Shown here one piece after another: positions 1 through 5,501 of a DNA stretch of 5,707 nucleotides. The DNA is from Paracoccaceae bacterium. GTDB lineage: Bacteria; Pseudomonadota; Alphaproteobacteria; Rhodobacterales; Rhodobacteraceae. Positions within the stretch are counted from its first letter, which is position 1. Every line of letters begins with the position of its first letter. Position numbers and translations under genes: made by a program. The DNA lies in NCBI GenBank assembly GCA_027069385.1, contig JALXER010000200.1:1-5707 (forward strand). Reading direction: 5' to 3'. The notes under the pieces are model-generated. The model was given only the letters and a program-made list of their open reading frames with translations. It had not been told where the DNA came from and did no database searches.

Positions 1-139
1 ACTCTCAGGGGGGAATTGCCCGTTTACGGGCAAGGGGGGCGTGAACGCCCCCGCATGGGGTTCACCCCATGCCCGGTTGATGAGGGGGGCCGCTTGCGGC
101 TCCCCGAAGAGACCGGAGGCCCGAGGAGAGAGCGACGTC
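1..139. other. Gene-free left edge
   Basis: Apart from the palindrome cluster I see no convincing gene here. A plus-strand ATG frame can be read from 41, but it runs antisense through the acyltransferase gene, is low in complexity and matches no family I recognise. The stretch after the last palindrome (106-139) is purine-rich, ends in gacgtc, and carries no poly-T tract on either strand. A neighbouring gene may lie just beyond the left edge. Confidence 0.6.
16..105. repeat. Cluster of four compact palindromes
   Basis: Four inverted repeats lie in 90 bases, each with exactly two bases between its arms: 16-23/26-33 (arm ttgcccgt), 35-42/45-52 (arm gggggcgt), 53-61/64-72 (arm gcatggggt) and 84-93/96-105 (arm ggggggccgc). 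The first three are perfect. The fourth has one imperfect pair, g88 with t101, which would be a G-U pair in a plus-strand RNA but a C-A mismatch in a minus-strand RNA. The first three almost abut (gaps of one and zero bases). The arm sequences differ, so this is not a simple tandem repeat. It lies 35 bases past the acyltransferase stop and could act as a 3' end structure, a REP-like extragenic element or a structured RNA. No U-tract follows any stem on either strand, so a classical intrinsic terminator is not supported. Confidence 0.75.
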
Positions 140-1000
140 CTAAAATTCCCGACCATACTCGTTAAGGTTAAGCGGCTTGGGCGACAGGCGATAGGTCTGT
201 GCGCGCAGAAAATCCATCAACCCTTTGGGGTCTTTGGCGAACTGTTCCAACACCTCGGGCCCCAGCGCATCCCCTACCGAAATCCGGACCGGTTTATTGA
301 TCCGGCGTTTGAATTCATTCACCAGCAACGCGGTTCGCAAGGTTTTGTTCACCTTGCCGGCTACTTGAAACCGTCGTGAATTATGGCCGTCAAAATACAC
401 CGGCACCACGCTGGCATTCGACTTGGTAATCATCCGGGCCGAAAACGTTCCCCAGACCGGATCCATCGGACGGCCGAACAGTTTAACCGGCGACGACACC
501 GAGCCACCGGGAAACACACCGACCATGCCGCCGCCCTTCAGGTATTCCAGCGCCAGCTTGCGGGTCTTCAGGTTTTTGACCATTGCCTCTTTTGTGCCAT
601 CAAAATCGATCGGCAGAATAGTATCGGAAATCTCGTCCGCCTTGGCAAACACCTTATGCGCCATAATGCGATAGTCCTGACGGACGTTGGACAGGATTTT
701 CCCCATCATCAGCCCGTCCAGAATCCCGTAGGGATGGTTGGAAATCACCACCACCGGACCAGATTTAGGAATATTATCCATCGATCCCTGCACGATGTCC
801 AGCGTCAACCCATAGCGCCGCGCCACCACATCCCAGAAATTGTTGCCCGCCGCCACTTCTTTTTCGTACCCTCGGGCCCGGTGAATCAGCCGCAACCGTC
901 CGGTTGCATTTTCAACCGAGCGAATAAGCGCCCTGCCCTTGCGGGTTTTGGCGGTGATTGCATAACTGATTTCACGCGTTGCTGAAAACCGGCGGGTCAT
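140..1000 (-). CDS. PlsC-like lysophospholipid acyltransferase
   Basis: This 286-residue protein is probably an acyltransferase that moves a fatty acyl group onto a lysophospholipid or related lipid at the inner membrane. Visible motifs follow the LPLAT order: the acceptor-site box S-N-H-P-Y-G-I-L-D-G-L with catalytic candidates H89 and D95, then V-F-P-G-G-S at 162-167 in the place of the usual F-P-E-G-T box, then V-V-P-V-Y-F at 198-203. The His and Asp are five residues apart (HX5D), not four as in classical PlsC, and the Glu of FPEG is Gly. I recall both traits in the 'hemolysin-like' acyltransferase clade that includes aminolipid-forming enzymes. There is no signal peptide or obvious membrane span. 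The ATG at 998-1000 is preceded six bases away by AAGGA (1007-1011). The gene follows the ankyrin gene by 50 bases on the same strand, so co-transcription is plausible. Acyl donor and acceptor are unknown. Confidence 0.85.
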   Translation of the reverse strand: MTRRFSATREISYAITAKTRKGRALIRSVENATGRLRLIHRARGYEKEVAAGNNFWDVVARRYGLTLDIVQGSMDNIPKSGPVVVISNHPYGILDGLMMGKILSNVRQDYRIMAHKVFAKADEISDTILPIDFDGTKEAMVKNLKTRKLALEYLKGGGMVGVFPGGSVSSPVKLFGRPMDPVWGTFSARMITKSNASVVPVYFDGHNSRRFQVAGKVNKTLRTALLVNEFKRRINKPVRISVGDALGPEVLEQFAKDPKGLMDFLRAQTYRLSPKPLNLNEYGREF

Positions 1001-1006
1001 TGACCA

Positions 1007-1011
1007 TCCTT
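1007..1011 (-). promoter_or_regulatory. Shine-Dalgarno of acyltransferase gene
   Basis: AAGGA on the minus strand lies six bases before the ATG at 1000 and supports that start. It sits in the 50-base gap after the ankyrin gene, so the downstream gene can be translated independently of its neighbour. Confidence 0.7.
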
Positions 1012-1050
1012 CAAAAACAATAGTGAATGTACCTTTAAGACAATTCCGGC

Positions 1051-2703
1051 CTAGTTTCCAGTGTTTTCGGGGTCAAATATCACCTCGGTTTCCGATGCCA
1101 GACGACCCTGATGATCGATGACCCCCGGATCGGCCCCCGCGGCCAGCAGCAGCCGCGCCATATCCGAACCCGCATCGGTTTTGGTAGCGCGGTGCAAGGG
1201 CGTTTGCCCGTCATTGTCCTGCGCGTCCAGGTCAGCGCCCCGCGCAATCAGCAGGCGCGCCAGCGCAAGATCATTGCCACTTGCGGCGAAATGCAACGGC
1301 GTGCTTCCGGCAATATCCGTTTCATTCACGTTGGCCCCAGCCCCGATCAGCGCGCGCATAACCGCATCATCTGCCCGCGCCATCATGGCCATCATCAGCG
1401 GAGTCTGGCTGAACGGTCCGCGGGCCTCCAGATCGACAAAAGGCAGGCAGGCGCGCAGGGTTTGCACGGTGGCGGCGCGCCAGAATTCGCGTGTCACCCA
1501 GCCTGCACAAACCGCCGGTTCCTGCGGGTCGGAGGTCGCGGCGGCTTGCAGCATTTCAAGGGCGCGGGTGCCCTGCAATACCCCGTTCACCGTTGCAAAG
1601 CTGGCCGGATAGCGCTTGCCCCGGTTAAACGCGCCAGGGTCGGCACCCAGTGCAATCATGCCTTCCACCAACCCCGCATCCCCCGTTGCCGCGGCAAAAT
1701 GCAGCGGCGTGAACAGATCATAGTCGCGTGCATTGATATCGCCCCCCTGCGCCACCAGCGCCGCAACCACCGGCAGGTTACCTTTATGCGAGGCCGCACC
1801 GTGCAGCGGCGTTTGCCCCCATTCATCCATCACATTCACATCGCCACCATAGGCCACCAGCAGATCGATAATCGCCGGATCAACCCCGTTTGCCGCCCCG
1901 AGCGCCAGCGGCGTAACCCCCAGATTATCGCGCCTGTCAGGGTCGGCTCCGGCGTCCAGCAGTGCCCGAACCAGCGCCAATTGCGCATTGTCCCCCAGCG
2001 CCATATGCAGCGGGGTCAGCCCGTCAAACTGGCGCGTGTCCACATCCAGCCCCATCGCCACCAGCGCCCGGATCACCCGGGGCCGGTTCTCGGACATCAC
2101 AGCAATATGCAGCAAAGAATTCAACCGCATATCGGTATCACGAAGGTTCGCGCCATGATCCGCCAGCAACGCCAGCACCGCCGGATCGGGGTTATAGCGC
2201 GCGGCAAACATGATCGGGGTTTCAAGCGCATGGCTGGAAGGCTCGAACAGCGGCGCGGGGTCGGCCCCCAGTTCGATCAGCGCGGTGATCACCTGCGGGG
2301 TGCTGTAGCCTGCTGCCAGATCGATCACCGAGACTCCGTAATCGGAAAACGCGCCTACATCGGCACCCAGCCCCGCCACGGCGCGGATAAAGGCAACATC
2401 GGGGCTGTTCTCGGCGGCATAGTGCAGCGGGGTGTATCCTTGCTCGTCCCGATTTGCCAACCCTTGAGGGTCCAGCGCCAGCAGCGCGCCCAGCGCATCC
2501 AGATTGCCCGCCGCGGCGGCCAGATGGAACGGCGTCGCCCCGCCATCAACGCGGCTATCCGCGCGGTACCCTTGCGCGGTGCAGGTGGCAATATCGCGCG
2601 CACCGGCCTCAACCCAGAAATCGGGCTGCATCCAGCCGTCACACCCCTGCGCGCGGGCCAGGACGGGCAAAAGCAGCAATAAAGCCGTTGTAATCGCTTT
2701 CAT
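1051..2703 (-). CDS. Secreted ankyrin-repeat protein with two Cys caps
   Basis: The 550-residue protein starts with a Sec signal peptide (basic K2, hydrophobic 6-15, A-R-A at 16-18 before Q19) and should be periplasmic or outside the cell. The rest is ankyrin repeats, a protein-binding scaffold. About nine fairly regular repeats begin at T57, T91, S125, T162, S196, T230, T264, T298 and T332; a decayed one begins near Y365; three more begin at T434, T468 and T501. The only cysteines are C21, C41, C399 and C419. They form two copies of a module C-x-G-W-(4)-F-W-(10)-C that heads residues 21-41 and 399-419, each leading into a repeat array. The likely partner pairs are disulfides. The linker at 391-398 looks like a junction between two once-separate proteins. 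AAGGA (2713-2717) lies nine bases before the ATG. The ligand is unknown; ankyrin folds do not predict it. It is the first gene of the leftward pair. Confidence 0.9.
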   Translation of the reverse strand: MKAITTALLLLLPVLARAQGCDGWMQPDFWVEAGARDIATCTAQGYRADSRVDGGATPFHLAAAAGNLDALGALLALDPQGLANRDEQGYTPLHYAAENSPDVAFIRAVAGLGADVGAFSDYGVSVIDLAAGYSTPQVITALIELGADPAPLFEPSSHALETPIMFAARYNPDPAVLALLADHGANLRDTDMRLNSLLHIAVMSENRPRVIRALVAMGLDVDTRQFDGLTPLHMALGDNAQLALVRALLDAGADPDRRDNLGVTPLALGAANGVDPAIIDLLVAYGGDVNVMDEWGQTPLHGAASHKGNLPVVAALVAQGGDINARDYDLFTPLHFAAATGDAGLVEGMIALGADPGAFNRGKRYPASFATVNGVLQGTRALEMLQAAATSDPQEPAVCAGWVTREFWRAATVQTLRACLPFVDLEARGPFSQTPLMMAMMARADDAVMRALIGAGANVNETDIAGSTPLHFAASGNDLALARLLIARGADLDAQDNDGQTPLHRATKTDAGSDMARLLLAAGADPGVIDHQGRLASETEVIFDPENTGN

Positions 2704-2712
2704 AATACCGTT

Positions 2713-2717
2713 TCCTT
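2713..2717 (-). promoter_or_regulatory. Shine-Dalgarno of ankyrin gene
   Basis: AAGGA on the minus strand, nine bases before the ATG at 2703. It supports the start that yields a complete signal peptide. Confidence 0.6.
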
Positions 2718-2751
2718 AAAACCACCCTTATATCACCTTGCCCCGACCCGT

Positions 2752-2757
2752 GAAAGG
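2752..2757 (+). promoter_or_regulatory. Shine-Dalgarno that decides hydrolase start
   Basis: GAAAGG lies seven bases before the ATG at 2765. In-frame upstream starts exist (TTG at 2738 and GTG at 2750) but have no such site, and they add a Pro/Arg-rich extension in front of the expected family N-terminus M-A-R-N-I-L-F-I. Confidence 0.65.
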
Positions 2758-2764
2758 CCCCGCT

Positions 2765-4387
2765 ATGGCGCGCAACATCCTGTTCATCATGTATGACCAG
2801 CTTAGACATGATTATCTAAGCTGCGCCGGGCATAAAACCCTGCAAACGCCCAACATGGACCGGCTGGCCGCCATGGGCACGCGCTTTACCAATGCCTATG
2901 TGCAATCGCCGGTTTGCGGCGCGTCGCGCATGTCGTTCTATACCGGGCGCTATGTTTCCAGCCACGGGGCGGCGTGGAACGGCTTTCCGCTCAAGGTCGG
3001 GGAAATGACACTGGGCGACCACCTGCGCCCGCTGGGGCTGGACAGCTGGTTGATCGGCAAAACCCATATGCGGGTTGATCATGCAGGGATGGAGCGCTTG
3101 GGACTATCACGCGACGGCATTATCGGGGCGCGGGTGGCGCAATGCGGTTTTGACGTGTGGGAACGCGAGGACGGCTTGCAGGCCCAAGGCCTCGACGGGC
3201 GCTATGACCCTGAACCATCGCCCTATAATGCCTATCTGAAATCAAAGGGTTATGGCGGCGACAACCCCTGGCACGACTTTGCCAATTCGGGGGTAACGGA
3301 CGGGGATATCGCCTCGGGTTGGCTGATGGCCAACGCGGGCAAGCCCGCCAATATCGCCGAGCAGGACAGCGAAACCCCGTGGCTGACCCGCCGCGCCATC
3401 GACTTTTTGCACTCGGGAACAGCGCAAAAACCGTGGATGGCCCATGTCAGCTATATCAAGCCGCACTGGCCCTATATCGTGCCGGCGCCCTATCACAACA
3501 TGTATGGCCATAACGCGATCCAGCCGGTGAACCGCGCCGAATCCGAATTGCACGATATGCATCCGGTTTATGCCGCTTTTCATCACAACGCGATCGGGCA
3601 GGCGTTTTCGCGCGACGAGGTGCGAGAGGCGGTGATTCCTGCCTATATGGGCCTGATCAAGCAATGCGACGACCAGTTGGGCGTGCTGCTCGATGCGTTG
3701 CAGGAATCGGGGCGGATGGCGGATACCATGATCGTGCTGACCTCGGACCATGGCGATTATCTGGGCGACCACTGGCTGGGTGAAAAAGACCTGTTTCATG
3801 CACCCTCGGTCAAGGTGCCGCTGATCATCTATCACCCCGACGGCGTGGCCGGACAGGTGCAGGACGCGCTGGTCGAAAGCATCGATCTGGCCCCGACCTT
3901 TGTCGAGGCCATGGGCGGCGCGGTGCCCGACCACATTCTGGAGGGGCGCTCGCTGCTGCCGTTCCTGCGCGGTGAAACCCCGGACTGGCGCAAATTTGTG
4001 ATCAGTGAATACGACTATGCCAGCACCCCCATGGCGGCGACGTTGGGCGTTGCTCCGCGGGATGCACGGCTGTTTATGGTCGCTGACCGGCGCTATACCT
4101 TTGTGCAGCCGATGGGTGGTTTCGACCCGATGCTGTATGATCGCGCCACCGACCCGCTGGAGCAGGTCGATCAGGGCCGCAATCCGGCCTATGGCGACGC
4201 GGTTGCGATGATGCAGGCGCGGCTGCACCGGTGGGGGTTGCGCATGTCGCAACGCACTACCCGTTCGGATCGCGAAATTCTGGCCAAGGGGCGGCAGACC
4301 GGCGTGATTATCGGGGCCTATGACCAAGGCGATGTTTCGCCAGAGCAAATGGCCACCTATCGCGGCAAAGCCGGAAAACGGCCCTGA
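2765..4387 (+). CDS. Sulfatase / phosphonate monoester hydrolase-like enzyme
   Basis: This 540-residue enzyme of the sulfatase branch of the alkaline phosphatase superfamily should hydrolyse a sulfate, phosphate-diester or phosphonate monoester. The N-terminal metal site reads Y-D-Q (D11, Q12). The nucleophile box is C51-G-A-S-R55-M-S-F-Y-T-G-R, where C51 would be oxidised to formylglycine. K99-x-H101, K232-P-H234-W-P-Y, T-S-D328-H329-G-D and E-K341-D-L-F-H345 complete the usual active-site set. Asp-Gln in the first metal site, A-P-Y-H-N-M-Y after the KPHWPY box, and a C-terminal W-x-L-R-x-S-Q-R-T stretch all resemble the phosphonate monoester hydrolase/choline-sulfatase side of the family rather than arylsulfatases. 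There is no signal peptide, so it is cytoplasmic. The stop is one base before the transporter start. The formylglycine-generating enzyme it needs is not in this window. Choline-O-sulfatase or another aliphatic sulfatase remains possible. Confidence 0.88.
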   Translation: MARNILFIMYDQLRHDYLSCAGHKTLQTPNMDRLAAMGTRFTNAYVQSPVCGASRMSFYTGRYVSSHGAAWNGFPLKVGEMTLGDHLRPLGLDSWLIGKTHMRVDHAGMERLGLSRDGIIGARVAQCGFDVWEREDGLQAQGLDGRYDPEPSPYNAYLKSKGYGGDNPWHDFANSGVTDGDIASGWLMANAGKPANIAEQDSETPWLTRRAIDFLHSGTAQKPWMAHVSYIKPHWPYIVPAPYHNMYGHNAIQPVNRAESELHDMHPVYAAFHHNAIGQAFSRDEVREAVIPAYMGLIKQCDDQLGVLLDALQESGRMADTMIVLTSDHGDYLGDHWLGEKDLFHAPSVKVPLIIYHPDGVAGQVQDALVESIDLAPTFVEAMGGAVPDHILEGRSLLPFLRGETPDWRKFVISEYDYASTPMAATLGVAPRDARLFMVADRRYTFVQPMGGFDPMLYDRATDPLEQVDQGRNPAYGDAVAMMQARLHRWGLRMSQRTTRSDREILAKGRQTGVIIGAYDQGDVSPEQMATYRGKAGKRP

Positions 4388-4388
4388 G

Positions 4389-5309
4389 ATGCTGGCACTG
4401 ATCGGACGCAACGCGCGCTATGTGCTGGCAATCGGTGTGCTGCTGGCGGCGTTTCTGCCCGGCCTGTCGGCATGGCTGCGCCCTGCTTTTCCGGTGCTGG
4501 TCGGCGCGGTGCTGGTCATGGCGATGCTGCGCCTCGATCTGGGCGGGCTGGCGCGGCGCGCCGCGACACCGCGACGCCTGGCGGTGCTGGTCGGGATTAC
4601 CCTGCTGCTGATGCCGGTTTCGGCGCTGGCGCTGCACGGATTGGCACGCCTGTTTGACCTGCCCGAAGCGTGGCATGATACGCTGGTCATTCTGGCCGCA
4701 GCACCGCCGATTGCCTCGTCGGCGGGGGTGTGCTTTCTGCTGGGGTTCAACGCGGCACTGGCGCTGGAAGTCGCGGTGTTTACTACCCTTGCAACGCCGC
4801 TGGTCGGGGTGGCGGTGATCAACGCCTTTCTGGCAACCCCGCCGGAAATTTCGAGCCTTTCCATGGCGCTGCGCCTCGGGGCAATCATTCTGGGTGCGGC
4901 CGCTGTGGCGCAGGTCCTGCGCCGGATGATCGGAGCCGCAAGGATCACGCGCAATGCCCATTCGCTGGACGGCCTGACCGCGCTGGTTATGCTCGGATTT
5001 GTGATTCCGGTATTTGACGGCGTCGGCGCGCTGGCACTGGCGGATCCAGTTCGGGCGCTGGTCGCGCTGGGGGTGGCCGTTACGATGAACCTCGGGGCCA
5101 ATCTGGTAACCAACTACACCACTCGGGTGTTCCTGCTACGCACCGAGGCCGGTACGCTAGGGGTGCTGAACGGCAATCGCGCTGTTGCAATCTATCTGGC
5201 CATCATCCCCGCCAATCCAGCCCTCGCCCTGTTTGTCGCCTTCTACCAGATCCCGATGTATTTCACACCGCTGCTGGTCCGCCTGCTAAGCCGGAGCACT
5301 CCCGCCTGA
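4389..5309 (+). CDS. BASS-family (SBF-like) membrane transporter
   Basis: This 306-residue hydrophobic protein has about ten predicted membrane helices, near residues 11-29, 33-48, 64-83, 97-118, 121-146, 160-178, 196-214, 222-243, 254-273 and 276-298. Length and helix count match the bile acid:sodium symporter (BASS) fold. The segment L-A-A-A-P-P-I-A-S-S with the following F-L-L-G-F-N-A-A-L-A-L (102-126) fits the broken helix-4 crossing of that family, and R-T-E253-A-G with N-G-N-R-A-V-A fits the second crossing. Such carriers move organic anions, often with sodium. The ATG at 4389 is chosen because it lies one base after the hydrolase stop and gives the normal N-terminus; an in-frame ATG at 4320 would run 23 codons inside the hydrolase gene. 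The Shine-Dalgarno is weak (GGAAAA at 4373-4378), suggesting translational coupling. The substrate is unknown, though linkage suggests the hydrolase substrate or product. Family call is fair rather than certain. Confidence 0.75.
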   Translation: MLALIGRNARYVLAIGVLLAAFLPGLSAWLRPAFPVLVGAVLVMAMLRLDLGGLARRAATPRRLAVLVGITLLLMPVSALALHGLARLFDLPEAWHDTLVILAAAPPIASSAGVCFLLGFNAALALEVAVFTTLATPLVGVAVINAFLATPPEISSLSMALRLGAIILGAAAVAQVLRRMIGAARITRNAHSLDGLTALVMLGFVIPVFDGVGALALADPVRALVALGVAVTMNLGANLVTNYTTRVFLLRTEAGTLGVLNGNRAVAIYLAIIPANPALALFVAFYQIPMYFTPLLVRLLSRSTPA

Positions 5310-5316
5310 AACGGTA

Positions 5317-5336
5317 CGAATTGCCAAGGCAATTCG
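5317..5336. terminator. Perfect palindrome between convergent genes
   Basis: Arms of nine bases (cgaattgcc at 5317-5325, complement at 5328-5336) flank a two-base centre AA. It starts eight bases after the transporter stop and lies six bases past the end of the small leftward ORF, a natural place for a two-way terminator or RNA-end stabiliser. On the plus strand it is followed by accctttc, a poor U-tract; on the minus strand there is none. The palindrome is certain and its role is inferred. Confidence 0.5.
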
Positions 5337-5342
5337 ACCCTT

Positions 5343-5501
5343 TCAGTTGGGCCGGGCCTCGGCTTCGCCTCGGCAGGGGGCAGTGGCAACCTCATACCCG
5401 CCAATCTGCAGCTTGACCAATTGCCCGGGCATCAGCGCAGCACCGCAAGCCAGAAGGACAGCAGGGTGCCAGTGCGGGCCTATTGGCGCGGATCTGTTCA
5501 T
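5343..5501 (-). CDS. Possible 52-residue protein overlapping rsgA stop
   Basis: An ATG at 5499-5501 overlaps the rsgA stop in the form ATGA, a classic arrangement for translational coupling, and opens a 52-codon frame. The product has a mildly hydrophobic middle (A-V-L-L-A-C-G-A-A-L, residues 14-23) and ends in R-G-E-A-E-A-R-P-N. I recognise no family. There is no clear Shine-Dalgarno, and the last third is encoded by a GC-rich stretch with a direct repeat (5356-5374), as often seen when a frame runs through non-coding DNA. A longer version of the same frame starting near 5675 would lie antiparallel in phase to rsgA and is not credible. It may be a real coupled small protein or a chance frame in the rsgA 3' region. 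Confidence 0.3.
   Translation of the reverse strand: MNRSAPIGPHWHPAVLLACGAALMPGQLVKLQIGGYEVATAPCRGEAEARPN
5356..5374. repeat. Short direct repeat gcctcggc x2
   Basis: The octamer gcctcggc occurs at 5356-5363 and 5367-5374, separated by ttc. It lies in the tail of the putative 52-codon frame and makes that tail low in complexity. It is probably slippage-type sequence without a specific role. Confidence 0.5.

Larger units (their letters stand above)
2704..2764. promoter_or_regulatory. Divergent intergenic region, presumed promoters
   Basis: Only 61 bases separate the start of the leftward ankyrin gene from the start of the rightward hydrolase gene, so both promoters should lie here or extend into the opposing coding regions. 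An AT-rich patch (ttatat, about 2728-2733) is the only -10-like sequence; on the minus strand it reads tataag. A weak TTTCAC lies 17 bases before that minus-strand hexamer. Neither match is strong, and I see no clear operator palindrome. The promoter call comes from gene arrangement more than from motifs. Confidence 0.35.

Noticed and set aside
16..105. Classical intrinsic terminator of the acyltransferase gene
   Set aside because: The stems are strong, but no run of T follows any of them on either strand, so I keep them as a palindrome cluster of unknown role.
16..105. CRISPR array or integron attC sites
   Set aside because: The palindromes have unrelated arm sequences and no regular spacers, which excludes a CRISPR array. 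I see no attC-like pair of core sites or integrase.
2641..2643. C21 of the ankyrin protein as a lipoprotein cysteine
   Set aside because: The residues before it are A-Q-G, with Gln at -2 and no Leu at -3, a poor lipobox. A good signal peptidase I site (A-R-A) lies just before, and the equivalent C399 is internal, so a structural disulfide is the better explanation.
1111..2682. Long plus-strand open frame (523 codons) opposite the ankyrin gene
   Set aside because: It is rich in Arg, Gln, His and Pro and shows no family motif; it is the mirror image of the repetitive GC-rich ankyrin coding strand.
2738..2764. TTG (2738) or GTG (2750) start for the hydrolase
   Set aside because: The ATG at 2765 has GAAAGG seven bases upstream and gives the usual family N-terminus; the longer forms add only a Pro/Arg-rich leader.
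4320..4388. Upstream ATG starts for the transporter at 4320 and 4332
   Set aside because: They lie inside the hydrolase gene without a good ribosome site and would add a polar extension before the first membrane helix; the ATG at 4389 fits the family and the one-base spacing.
3242..4411. Minus-strand open frame (389 codons) opposite the hydrolase gene
   Set aside because: It is antisense to a gene with a full set of catalytic motifs and has no recognisable domain; it follows from the GC-rich codon use of the plus strand.
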